The position numbers and the translations under genes were made by a program. The notes beneath the pieces were generated by a model. That model saw only the letters and a program-made list of their open reading frames with translations. It searched no databases and had not been told where the DNA came from. Source: Flavobacterium pectinovorum (lineage in GTDB: Bacteria; Bacteroidota; Bacteroidia; Flavobacteriales; Flavobacteriaceae). Taken from it: a stretch of 64,000 bases of DNA. Below are positions 8,929 through 17,752 of the stretch, in pieces. How positions within the stretch are numbered: position 1 is the first letter of the stretch; each line of letters starts with the position of its first letter. The DNA lies in the NCBI RefSeq assembly GCF_900142715.1, contig NZ_FRBX01000006.1, forward strand, positions 124,001 to 188,000, written 5' to 3'.

Positions 8929-10821
8929 ATGAAGAAAATTACTTTTTCGATTATTTTGCTTTTCTTAGTTGCCTTTTCGGCGACTGCTCAAAGAAAATAC
9001 GATGAAATAATCACAACAGAGAACAGTGTACAGGATATTGTTCAAAACGAAATAACAGGAATTGTTGTTTTTAAAGAAGGTGGAACTGTAAAAGGTTTAG
9101 ATCCTGAAACAAAAAAAGTTGTCTGGACTTTAACGAAAGAAGATTTTGGAACAATTACGTCTAAAGATATATTAACTGATCCAGATTTTGGAAACATGTT
9201 CAAAGACAAAAGAGACTTAACAACCGTTTCGGGAAGTCCTTATGTTGAAGCTTATATCAATTCAAAGTATTTAATTATCAATACAGATACAGGAAAAGTT
9301 GTTTACAATTCTTCTAAAGAATCTTTCTGGGTATTTCAATCAGATTTTATTCCTGAAACTAATGAATATCTTCTTACTTTGAAAAAAGACGGAGATATGG
9401 CAATTGCTTTATTGGATATGGCTACAGGAGAACTTAAATGGACTACAACTGTTGACAAAGCAAAAGCAATGATTAGTTTTTCTTTGAAATTATCTGCTAA
9501 TACCAACAAAGCAAAAATTCACGGAAATACTGTTTATTATTTACTTTACGGTAATTTATATTCTTTTGATAAAGAAACTGGAAAATTAAACTGGAAAGCA
9601 GCTGAAGAATATACAAAATTCTATGAAACTCAAAATGACAAAAATATTGTTGTAGTGAACGCTGCAGGTTTATTTTCTAACAAACAATATTTAAATGTTT
9701 TAAGTACAGATGACGGAAAAAGTATCTGGAAAGAATCTATCAAAACAAAACAAGTTGTTTATTTAGAAGATTGGGGAACAAAATTATTGGTGGCTCACAA
9801 CAGTGGATTTAACTTTTTTGATTTAAAAACAGGAGAAAAAATCTGGAAAAAAGATGCACGTGGAGATGGTTTGAAAAGAGTAATTCCTATCGATCAGGAT
9901 TTCTTGTATGTTGCAGAAAATGAAATGATGCTAATCAATAAAGACGGAGAAAAACTTTGGAAAAAATTCATCGAAATTTCTGATGACAAAGAAGATCCAA
10001 TTTATTACTTAGGTAAAGTAGGTGAAAAAGTAATGTACTTAACTGGTACTTACGGAAACATGGTTGATTACAAAACCGGAATTAAACTTTGGAAACGTAA
10101 CATCAATTTTGATAAAAGCCGTCCGGTTTTACCAACTTACGACGAAGCAACAAATTCGTATTTAGTTTACAACGACGAAAAATTATACAAATTTGATCCA
10201 AGCATCAGCGATAAACCAGAGCCGTTTGCTAAAGTAAACATCAAAAAAGAAAAAGAATTAAACAGTATCGAATTATTCCCTTGGGGAGTTGTTCTTTCCG
10301 GCCCAGTTGAAGTAATGGGAGTTAATCTGGACGGAACTGTAAAATACCACCACGTATACACACAACCAGGCGAAGGAACAAGACGTTTACTTAAAAGTGC
10401 TGCCATTGCAGGAAGTATTGGTTTAGGAATTGGTTCTGGAGTAAGTGCTATACAAGGTTCTGAATTAACAATGACATATCGTGATTCTAACGGAAACATG
10501 AGATCTACTGTTGTTAGAGAAGAGAATTCATCAAAAATGAAACAATCAAGAGATATGGCAGCTGGTTCAGCAGCTTTGGGATTGGTAGCGGCTAAATTTG
10601 ACAAACGTTTCAACGCAATGAAACAAAACAGAGATTACTCTTATATTTTTGCAAAAGCAGATACAGGAGAAAAAATATTAGTTAAAGTGAATAAAGCTGA
10701 CGGAGTTGAAGTTGACAAAATTATCTTCAACAACAACAAACCACTTTATGAAATAGATCCTGCGACACAAAACATTTTTTATGTTTCGGACAAGTCTATT
10801 CAAATCTTCAACAAAAAATAA
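8929..10821 (+). CDS. PQQ-like beta-propeller protein with glycine-rich insert
   Basis: This 630-residue exported protein starts with the signal MKKITFSIILLFLVAFSATAQ. The propeller is visible as repeated D/T-G-x-x-x-W blades: PETKKVVWTL, ATGELKWTT, ETGKLNWKA, DDGKSIWKE, KTGEKIWKK, KDGEKLWKK and KTGIKLWKR. Around residue 485 the fold is interrupted by IAGSIGLGIGSGVSAIQG and, after a loop, AAGSAALGLVAA, two glycine-zipper-like helices. Catalytic PQQ-dehydrogenase residues are not evident, so a binding or scaffold role (BamB-like) is more likely than an enzyme. No substrate can be named. Confidence 0.7.
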   Translation: MKKITFSIILLFLVAFSATAQRKYDEIITTENSVQDIVQNEITGIVVFKEGGTVKGLDPETKKVVWTLTKEDFGTITSKDILTDPDFGNMFKDKRDLTTVSGSPYVEAYINSKYLIINTDTGKVVYNSSKESFWVFQSDFIPETNEYLLTLKKDGDMAIALLDMATGELKWTTTVDKAKAMISFSLKLSANTNKAKIHGNTVYYLLYGNLYSFDKETGKLNWKAAEEYTKFYETQNDKNIVVVNAAGLFSNKQYLNVLSTDDGKSIWKESIKTKQVVYLEDWGTKLLVAHNSGFNFFDLKTGEKIWKKDARGDGLKRVIPIDQDFLYVAENEMMLINKDGEKLWKKFIEISDDKEDPIYYLGKVGEKVMYLTGTYGNMVDYKTGIKLWKRNINFDKSRPVLPTYDEATNSYLVYNDEKLYKFDPSISDKPEPFAKVNIKKEKELNSIELFPWGVVLSGPVEVMGVNLDGTVKYHHVYTQPGEGTRRLLKSAAIAGSIGLGIGSGVSAIQGSELTMTYRDSNGNMRSTVVREENSSKMKQSRDMAAGSAALGLVAAKFDKRFNAMKQNRDYSYIFAKADTGEKILVKVNKADGVEVDKIIFNNNKPLYEIDPATQNIFYVSDKSIQIFNKK

Positions 10822-10833
10822 TAATAAACATAT

Positions 10834-10870
10834 AAAAGCCATCAGGATTTACTTCTGATGGCTTTTTTTT
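10834..10870 (+). terminator. Terminator after propeller gene
   Basis: A perfect stem AAAAGCCATCAG / CTGATGGCTTTT is followed by a long T-run. An in-frame ATG at 10858 lies inside it, so the next gene must start further down. Confidence 0.9.
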
Positions 10871-10875
10871 TGCCT

Positions 10876-12795
10876 ATGAAAAAAACTTTACTCTTTATTA
10901 TTCTGCTTGTAATTACCTCAATTCAGGCACAAGAAAAAATAAATTCAAAAAAGAAGAAATTTTATATACCCGTAATTAAATATTCAGAATTTCCTGTTCT
11001 TGATAATGCTCTAACGCAAACCACTTTTTATCAAATGGATAAAGAGTTGATTCAAGAGGAGATTATTTTAAAGAAAAAATATTTTCACATAGATGGTTTT
11101 ATAAAAGATCCTGCAAACGGAAAACTAAAAATTTTCTTGACCGTTTCGTTGCCTAAGTTCAATGCAACGAAAGTAGATAGTACATTTGATAAAAAAAGAA
11201 ATAGCTGGGAATTTCAGGTTTATTCTAATTATGATGTAAGAATAAAAGTGGATGCTAAGTGTGGAGATAAAATTTTATTTACTCAGGATTTTAATAGTAC
11301 GGAATCACATATAGTTGGAGGTATGTACGAAAAAGGTAAGGTGAAACTTGCTGTTGAGCTAAGTAATAAAAGAAGTGCACAAGCTGAAAAAGACGGTGAT
11401 TATACAGCAGAAGAATTAGGGATAGATCATATCATTTTTAGTTCTGTCGACAGAATTCAGAATTTTCTAAATTATAAATTGGCTTATTATGTAGACGAGG
11501 CCAAAATAAAATTTGAATTTGTAACTTCTAAAGGGCATTCTGAATACAACCAGATGTTGGCATTTGAGAACGAAATAACGGCTCAGATGGAAAAAGTGAC
11601 CCTGGAAAAAGGTTTAGATGAAAAGTTGCTGACACCACATTTGCAATATCTGGAAAGCTTGCTGGTTAAATATCCTCCTTCGCCTGCAAACGAAAATATA
11701 CGCTTTATCGTAACCAACAATTTGGCAGAGACCTATTTTTTACTTGAAAACAAAGAAAAAGCATTACTATATGCTAATTTATTAGTCGAGAATGATAAAC
11801 AGGATTCAAGAGGATCTTCGATTATTAAAAAAGTAAATAATGGTTATTTTGCCGATAAAAAAATAAGAAGCCATACCACCCGTTTTGCCGATCTTAAAAA
11901 ATTAGGTGTTCAAATTGCCGAAGAAAAAGAGGAAAGAAGATTAGCTTTCTTTGAAAAAATAGCGCAACAGGATGCAGAGTGGGAAGTTGAAAAAGCAGCC
12001 AGAGAGGCAAACGTTGAGAAAGCAAGAATGCAAAGATTTAATATGCTCGATTCAATACCTTACCAGTTAAACGCTAATTTATTGGCCAAAGTGGTTGCTA
12101 ATTTAGGAGGAAGCGATGCACTAAAGAAAGTCGAAAAAGCACATTTGTTTTCTAAACTTAAAATTGAAGGAAATAATGTGTCTCAAACAGAAGAAAAATG
12201 GGCAACTAACTCTAATTATCTTCTTAGAAAAAAAATGCCTGAAAGCTATTATGAGATTGTAAACGGAGCCGAAGCATGGAGCCACGACGATCGCGAAAGC
12301 GGCTTGAATGCAAAATGGACAAAATTAACAGCTTATGATTTTGGTAATTTGTCTAAAAATGTAGATTTAATCAACTTTCTTACCGATTTAAGACTTGATT
12401 TATGGAATAATTTTGAAGTTTTACCAGATGAAATGTACGAAGGAAAAATGTGTTACCATCTTAATTATTTTGAGAAAACGTTAAGCACAGGTAACAGAAC
12501 AATTCCTAAAACAGATTATCACGTTTTTATTGATAAAGAAAATTTCAATATCGTTTCTACTGAAAAAACAGAATTTGATAATGGAAACAAGAGCTTTTTC
12601 GAGAAAAAACTTTTTGGAGATTATCGTCCGGTTGCAGCATTAAATTCTGGGAAAATACCATACAAAATCAATTATGAAATTGAAGATTTTAACGGAGAAA
12701 CCATTTTTCAGGAACAAAGGGAGAAAATTGAAATTAATCCTGTTTTTGGAAATAGAATCTTTATGAAAGAAGTATATTTCGGCGGATTTAAATAA
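10876..12795 (+). CDS. Exported protein of unknown function, LolA-like C-terminal half
   Basis: I start at the ATG at 10876, which gives MKKTLLFIILLVITSIQAQ as signal peptide. The first in-frame ATG (10858) lies within the preceding terminator. The 639 residues have no catalytic motif I recognise. The middle (about 270-385) is helical, with a TPR-like pair and a charged coil (EEKEERRLAFFEKIAQQDAE). The last ~230 residues begin LLAKVVANLGGSDALKKVEK and continue as antiparallel strands. That pattern resembles LolA/outer-membrane lipoprotein-sorting-type domains in Bacteroidota. It should be periplasmic; no partner is evident. Confidence 0.55.
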   Translation: MKKTLLFIILLVITSIQAQEKINSKKKKFYIPVIKYSEFPVLDNALTQTTFYQMDKELIQEEIILKKKYFHIDGFIKDPANGKLKIFLTVSLPKFNATKVDSTFDKKRNSWEFQVYSNYDVRIKVDAKCGDKILFTQDFNSTESHIVGGMYEKGKVKLAVELSNKRSAQAEKDGDYTAEELGIDHIIFSSVDRIQNFLNYKLAYYVDEAKIKFEFVTSKGHSEYNQMLAFENEITAQMEKVTLEKGLDEKLLTPHLQYLESLLVKYPPSPANENIRFIVTNNLAETYFLLENKEKALLYANLLVENDKQDSRGSSIIKKVNNGYFADKKIRSHTTRFADLKKLGVQIAEEKEERRLAFFEKIAQQDAEWEVEKAAREANVEKARMQRFNMLDSIPYQLNANLLAKVVANLGGSDALKKVEKAHLFSKLKIEGNNVSQTEEKWATNSNYLLRKKMPESYYEIVNGAEAWSHDDRESGLNAKWTKLTAYDFGNLSKNVDLINFLTDLRLDLWNNFEVLPDEMYEGKMCYHLNYFEKTLSTGNRTIPKTDYHVFIDKENFNIVSTEKTEFDNGNKSFFEKKLFGDYRPVAALNSGKIPYKINYEIEDFNGETIFQEQREKIEINPVFGNRIFMKEVYFGGFK

Positions 12796-12823
12796 TTGTT
12801 ACCATCCTGTTACGGATATTTAG

Positions 12824-12891
12824 AATCGATTAGTTTTTGGTTTATTTGCTCAGCGTTTTGAGAATAATACCGGAAACTAATCGATTTTTTT
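12824..12891 (+). terminator. Long-loop inverted repeat, probable terminator
   Basis: Arms AATCGATTAGTTT (12824-12836) and AAACTAATCGATT (12874-12886) are perfect and followed by a T-run. The 37-base loop is unusually long for a terminator. Confidence 0.6.
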
Positions 12892-12938
12892 GTTTTTGCA
12901 CCTGTTATCTCAACAAAAGTTTGTGAAATTTCGAGAAA

Positions 12939-12972
12939 TTGGCGGTCAATAATTCAAAATTTCTTACTTTCG
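12939..12972 (+). promoter_or_regulatory. ileS promoter
   Basis: A -33 TTG lies at 12939-12941 and the -7 box TACTTTCG at 12965-12972, spaced 23 bp. The ATG follows 24 bases further on. Confidence 0.5.
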
Positions 12973-12996
12973 CACCTCGTTTAAGAAAAGGATAAA

Positions 12997-15900
12997 ATGA
13001 GTACAAAATTTACTGAATACAAAGGACTTGACTTGCCAACAGTGGCGTCAGAAGTTCTTGATTTTTGGAAGAAAGAAAATATATTTGAAAAAAGTGTAAC
13101 AACCCGCGAAGGCGCAGAGCCTTATGTGTTTTTTGAAGGTCCACCTTCAGCAAACGGATTACCGGGAATTCACCACGTGATGGCACGTGCAATTAAGGAT
13201 ATTTTTTGCAGATATAAAACTCAAAAAGGTTTTCAGGTAAAAAGAAAAGCAGGTTGGGATACACACGGATTACCTGTAGAATTGGGTACCGAGAAAGAAT
13301 TAGGAATTACAAAAGAAGATATTGGTAAAACAATTTCTATCGAAGAATATAACGAAGCGTGTAAAAAAACCGTAATGCGTTATACCGACGTATGGAATGA
13401 TTTGACCGAAAAAATGGGATATTGGGTTGATATGGAAGATCCATATGTTACTTATAAACCAAAATACATGGAATCGGTTTGGTGGCTTTTAAAACAAATC
13501 TACGATAAAGGTTTGTTGTACAAAGGTTATACTATTCAGCCATATTCTCCAAAAGCAGGAACAGGATTGTCTTCTCACGAAGTAAACCAGCCGGGAGCTT
13601 ACAGAGACGTTACAGACACTACGATTGTAGCGCAATTTAAAACTTTACAGGAAACACTTCCGAGCTTTTTACAAGGTTTTGGAGATATTCACATCTTGGC
13701 CTGGACGACAACTCCATGGACATTGCCTTCGAATACCGCTTTAACAGTTGGTCCAAAAATCGATTATGTTTTAGTAAAAACTTTCAATCAATATACTTTT
13801 GAGCCAATAAACGTTGTTCTAGCTAAAAACTTAGTTGGAAAACAATTTGCGAAAGGATTTTTTGCAAGCGAAGACGATGCTGATTTCGAAAAAGTAAAAA
13901 ATGGCGACAAACAACTTCCGTATAAGATTTTAGCGGAAGCGAAAGGAATTGATTTAGTTGAAATTCGTTACGAGCAATTGTTGCCATACGTATTACCTTA
14001 TCAAAATGCTGAAAATGCTTTTAGAGTAATTGCAGGTGATTTCGTAACTACAGAAGACGGAACAGGAATTGTACATACCGCTCCAACTTTTGGTGCTGAT
14101 GATGCTAAAGTTGCTAAAGAAGCAACTCCTGAAGTGCCGCCAATGTTGGTTTTAGACGAAAACGGAACAGCAGTTCCTCTAGTAGATTTACAAGGAAAAT
14201 TTACTTCGCATTTAGGAGAATTGGCCGGTAAATATGTGAAAAACGAATATTATGATGCAGGTCAGGCGCCAGAGCGTTCTGTTGATGTTGAAATTGCGAT
14301 TCGATTAAAAGAAGAAAATAAAGCCTTTAAGGTTGAAAAATACGTACATAGTTATCCACACAGTTGGAGAACTGATGAACCGTTGTTATATTATCCACTA
14401 GATTCATGGTTTATTAAAGTAACCGATGTAAAAGATAGAATGTTCGACCTGAACGAAACTATCAACTGGAAACCTAAGTCTACTGGTGAAGGACGTTTTG
14501 GAAATTGGCTGAAAAATGCCAATGACTGGAACTTATCTCGTTCTAGATATTGGGGAATTCCGTTGCCAATTTGGAGAACTGAAGATAAAAAAGAAGAAGT
14601 TCTTATTGGTTCTGTTGAAGAATTATACAATGCGATCGAGAAATCTATCGAAGCAGGTTTTCAAACAGAAAATCCGTTTAAAGGTTTTGAAATCGGAAAC
14701 ATGTCTGAGTCAAACTATGATTTAATCGATTTACATAAAAATGTAGTTGATGAAATTACGTTAGTTTCGGCTTCAGGAAAACCAATGAAACGCGAAAGTG
14801 ATTTAATTGATGTTTGGTTCGATTCTGGAGCAATGCCGTATGCACAATGGCATTATCCTTTTGAAAACAAAGACAAAATCGACGAGAACAAAGATTTTCC
14901 TGCAAATTTCATTGCAGAAGGTGTCGATCAGACTCGTGGATGGTTTTACACGCTGCACGCAATCGGAACTTTAGTTTTTGATAAAGTAGCTTATAAAAAT
15001 GTAGTTTCGAATGGTTTGGTTCTGGATAAAAACGGACAAAAAATGTCGAAACGTTTAGGAAACGCGACAGATCCTTTTGAAACAATTGCAGAATATGGTC
15101 CTGATGCCACACGTTGGTACATGATCTCAAACGCAAATCCGTGGGATAACTTAAAATTTGATATTGAGGGAATTGCTGAGGTGCGTCGTAAATTCTTCGG
15201 AACATTATACAACACTTATTCATTCTTTTCGTTATATGCCAATATCGATGGTTTTAAATACGCAGAGGCGGAAATTCCGTTAAACGAAAGACCTGAAATC
15301 GATCAATGGATTATATCTGAATTACACACGTTAATAAAATTTGTTGACGAATGTTATGAAGATTATGAGCCAACAAAAGCAGCAAGAGCGATTTCTGACT
15401 TTGTTCAGGAAAACTTAAGTAACTGGTACGTTCGTTTATGTCGTCGTCGCTTCTGGAAAGGCGAATATGCTCACGATAAAATTGCAGCTTATCAAACGCT
15501 TTATACTTGTTTGTTAACGATCAGTAAATTAAGCGCTCCAATCGCTCCTTTTTTCATGGATAAATTGTACCGCGATTTAACAAGTTCGACACAAACTGAG
15601 CAATATAGCAGTGTTCACTTGGCTGAATTCCCAAAATTTGTCGAAAACTTTGTTAATAAAACGTTGGAAAGCAAAATGCAGAAAGCGCAAACTATCTCAT
15701 CTTTGGTTCTTTCACTGCGTAAAAAGGAAATGATAAAAGTGCGTCAACCTTTGCAAAAGGTAATGATTCCGGTACTTGACGAGAATCAAAGAGCTGAAAT
15801 TCTAGCTATTTCTGACTTAGTCAAGGCAGAGGTAAATGTAAAAGAAATCCTGCTTTTAGATGATGATTCAGGAATTTTAGTAAAACAGATTAAACCTAAT

Positions 15901-16398
15901 TTTAAAGCTTTAGGACCCCGTTTTGGAAAAGATATGGGATTGATTTCTAAGGAGATACAGGCTTTTTCTGCAGATCAGATCAATGAATTGGACAAGCAGG
16001 GAACGCTAGATATTGTTATTGCTGGAAATAACGTAACTTTATCATTAGAAGATGTCGAAATAACATCTCAGGATATTGAAGGTTGGCTGGTTGCAAATTC
16101 AAACGGAATTACAGTTGCGCTTGATATTACAATCTCTGAAGAATTGAAAAATGAAGGAATCGCGAGAGAATTAGTAAACAGAATTCAGAATATCCGTAAA
16201 GATTCAGGATTTGAAGTTACTGATAAAATTAAAGTTCAAATACAAAGAAGCGGTCTTTTAGAAGAAGCAATTTTGAAAAATGAAGACTATATTAAGTCTG
16301 AGACATTAACAGACGATTTGGTTTTTGTAGACGCTTTAGAAAACGGCACAGAAATTGAGTTTGATGATATTAAAACAGTGATATTAATTTCAAAATAA
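12997..16398 (+). CDS. ileS: Isoleucine-tRNA ligase, type 2 (eukaryote-like)
   Basis: The 1133-residue enzyme charges tRNA-Ile. The HIGH-motif region reads PSANGLPGIHHVMAR (about residue 50), followed by AGWDTHGLPVE. The KMSKS loop is NGQKMSKRLGN (about 675), just after the WFYTLHAIGTLVF segment. The WDTHGLPVE and SRSRYWGIPLPIW signatures, the length and the long C-terminal extension mark the type-2 (eukaryote/archaea-like) IleRS rather than the E. coli type, which reads WDCHGLPIE. It heads a run with the DksA-like gene and lspA. Confidence 0.97.
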   Translation: MSTKFTEYKGLDLPTVASEVLDFWKKENIFEKSVTTREGAEPYVFFEGPPSANGLPGIHHVMARAIKDIFCRYKTQKGFQVKRKAGWDTHGLPVELGTEKELGITKEDIGKTISIEEYNEACKKTVMRYTDVWNDLTEKMGYWVDMEDPYVTYKPKYMESVWWLLKQIYDKGLLYKGYTIQPYSPKAGTGLSSHEVNQPGAYRDVTDTTIVAQFKTLQETLPSFLQGFGDIHILAWTTTPWTLPSNTALTVGPKIDYVLVKTFNQYTFEPINVVLAKNLVGKQFAKGFFASEDDADFEKVKNGDKQLPYKILAEAKGIDLVEIRYEQLLPYVLPYQNAENAFRVIAGDFVTTEDGTGIVHTAPTFGADDAKVAKEATPEVPPMLVLDENGTAVPLVDLQGKFTSHLGELAGKYVKNEYYDAGQAPERSVDVEIAIRLKEENKAFKVEKYVHSYPHSWRTDEPLLYYPLDSWFIKVTDVKDRMFDLNETINWKPKSTGEGRFGNWLKNANDWNLSRSRYWGIPLPIWRTEDKKEEVLIGSVEELYNAIEKSIEAGFQTENPFKGFEIGNMSESNYDLIDLHKNVVDEITLVSASGKPMKRESDLIDVWFDSGAMPYAQWHYPFENKDKIDENKDFPANFIAEGVDQTRGWFYTLHAIGTLVFDKVAYKNVVSNGLVLDKNGQKMSKRLGNATDPFETIAEYGPDATRWYMISNANPWDNLKFDIEGIAEVRRKFFGTLYNTYSFFSLYANIDGFKYAEAEIPLNERPEIDQWIISELHTLIKFVDECYEDYEPTKAARAISDFVQENLSNWYVRLCRRRFWKGEYAHDKIAAYQTLYTCLLTISKLSAPIAPFFMDKLYRDLTSSTQTEQYSSVHLAEFPKFVENFVNKTLESKMQKAQTISSLVLSLRKKEMIKVRQPLQKVMIPVLDENQRAEILAISDLVKAEVNVKEILLLDDDSGILVKQIKPNFKALGPRFGKDMGLISKEIQAFSADQINELDKQGTLDIVIAGNNVTLSLEDVEITSQDIEGWLVANSNGITVALDITISEELKNEGIARELVNRIQNIRKDSGFEVTDKIKVQIQRSGLLEEAILKNEDYIKSETLTDDLVFVDALENGTEIEFDDIKTVILISK

Positions 16399-16408
16399 TA
16401 GAAATACC

Positions 16409-16789
16409 ATGATAGATGAAATTACAAGATACTCTGACGCTGATTTAGCAGAGTTCAAAGAAATAATTCAAAATAAAATACAAAAAGCACAAGCCGATCT
16501 GGATTTAATAAAAAGTGCTTACATGAATGATTTGAATAACGGAACAGATGATACTTCACCAACTTTTAAAGCATTTGAAGAAGGAAGTGAAACAATGTCC
16601 AAAGAAGCGAACTCGCAGTTGGCTATCAGACAGGAAAAATTCATCCGTGACCTTAAAAATGCTTTATTCCGTGTAGAAAATAAAACATACGGTATTTGTA
16701 AAGTAACAGGTAAACTGATCAGCAAAGAAAGGCTGAAAATCGTACCTCATGCAACAATGAGTATCGAAGCAAAAAATCTACAACGATAA
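16409..16789 (+). CDS. DksA/TraR-family protein with degenerate zinc finger
   Basis: The 126-residue protein has a DksA-like coiled-coil N-terminus and the family's C-terminal box NALFRVENKTYGICKVTGKLI, continuing KERLKIVPHA. DksA/TraR proteins enter the RNA-polymerase secondary channel. Only the first zinc cysteine (GIC) survives. The other three positions appear as Thr (KVT), Ser and Ala (TMSIEA), so the finger is unlikely to bind zinc in the usual way. It starts 11 bp after ileS and ends at a terminator, so it is probably co-transcribed with ileS. Confidence 0.8.
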   Translation: MIDEITRYSDADLAEFKEIIQNKIQKAQADLDLIKSAYMNDLNNGTDDTSPTFKAFEEGSETMSKEANSQLAIRQEKFIRDLKNALFRVENKTYGICKVTGKLISKERLKIVPHATMSIEAKNLQR

Positions 16790-16797
16790 TATATAAG

Positions 16798-16822
16798 AAC
16801 GCTCCTTTTAGGGGCGTTTTTT
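16798..16822 (+). terminator. Terminator of ileS-dksA unit
   Basis: A stem AACGC(T)CC / GGGGCGTT with a 5-base loop is followed by T6, directly after the DksA-like gene. Confidence 0.85.
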
Positions 16823-16950
16823 GTTATTATATAAAGTAAAATTGCTTTTGGGAGAAGTCTGCCTTGAAAAAAGAGATCAGACTTTGTTTAATTCGTTTTA
16901 ATATGAAAGAATTAACGTTTCGTAATGAGGGTTTTTTTTGATTAAATTGT

Positions 16951-16958
16951 TACTTTTG
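16951..16958 (+). promoter_or_regulatory. -7 box TACTTTTG of lspA
   Basis: The box matches TAnnTTTG 20 bases before the ATG. The -33 TTG is not at the usual distance. Confidence 0.45.
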
Positions 16959-16977
16959 CGCATCAAAAAATCATAAA

Positions 16978-17574
16978 ATGTCATTACGAAAAGCGTATTT
17001 CCTCATATTTTTAGTTTTACTTGTTGATCAGATCTCGAAAATCTATGTAAAAACCAATTTTATTTTAGGCGAAGAAGTTGAAGTTTTTAATTGGTTTAGA
17101 ATCCATTTCATTGAAAACGAAGGAATGGCATGGGGAACAAAAATTCCTGGCGAATACGGAAAACTAATTTTAACTGTTTTCAGAATTTTTGCAGTTTTTG
17201 GAATCGGGTATTGGCTGGCAGATTCTATTAAAAAACGTCACTCAACTTATTTGATCGTTTCCATCGCATTGATTTTTGCCGGAGCTGCCGGAAACATTTT
17301 AGATTCTGTTTTTTACGGAGTTATTTTTGATGACAGCACAAATAATTTAGCAACACTTTTTTCACCAGAACCATATGGAACATGGTTTCATGGTTTAGTA
17401 GTCGACATGTTTTATTTTCCTATCTGGGAAGGAAATCTTCCAGCCTGGCTGCCATTTTTTGGAGGTAAACACTTTATGTTTTTTAATGCTATTTTTAATG
17501 TTGCCGATATGGCGATTTCTACAGGAGTAGGTATTTTGCTTGTTTTCAATAAAAGAGCATTTCCAAAAAATTAA
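16978..17574 (+). CDS. lspA: Lipoprotein signal peptidase II
   Basis: LspA cleaves prolipoproteins at the lipidated Cys in the inner membrane. The 198 residues carry four membrane segments (about 5-20, 65-85, 93-110 and 160-185). The two catalytic aspartates lie in the box GAAGNILDSVFYG (about residue 103) and in FNVADMAISTG (about 180), with VDQISK in the first helix. The long loop between segments 3 and 4 (FSPEPYGTWFHGLVVDMFYFPIW, split by variable residues) is typical of Bacteroidota. Several lipoproteins in this window are its substrates. Confidence 0.95.
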   Translation: MSLRKAYFLIFLVLLVDQISKIYVKTNFILGEEVEVFNWFRIHFIENEGMAWGTKIPGEYGKLILTVFRIFAVFGIGYWLADSIKKRHSTYLIVSIALIFAGAAGNILDSVFYGVIFDDSTNNLATLFSPEPYGTWFHGLVVDMFYFPIWEGNLPAWLPFFGGKHFMFFNAIFNVADMAISTGVGILLVFNKRAFPKN

Positions 17575-17580
17575 ATTTCA

Positions 17581-17699
17581 AAAAAATCAAATTCCAAATT
17601 CCAAAATTTGAAGTATTAATTACATACAGATATTGGGATTTGGAATTTTTATTATTGGATTTTGTGTTTACTACATAGTTGTTGGAATTTGATTTTTTT
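17581..17699. repeat. Long nested inverted repeat after lspA
   Basis: Outer arms AAAAAATCAAATTCCAA (17581-17597) and TTGGAATTTGATTTTTT (17682-17698) pair perfectly. A second TTCCAAA/GGGATTTGGAA pair is nested inside. The words are shared with the terminator at 2995-3047. It probably ends lspA transcription and may be a small dispersed element. Confidence 0.65.
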
Positions 17700-17752
17700 G
17701 GGATTTGTTTTTAATATTAATATCCTATTTTTACAATATTAAAACCAAACTT

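Noticed and set aside
10167..10613. Antisense frame of 148 residues
   Set aside because: It lies fully inside the propeller gene on the other strand, with no promoter or recognisable family.
14909..15223. Antisense frames inside ileS
   Set aside because: Shadows of the strongly conserved ileS coding sequence.
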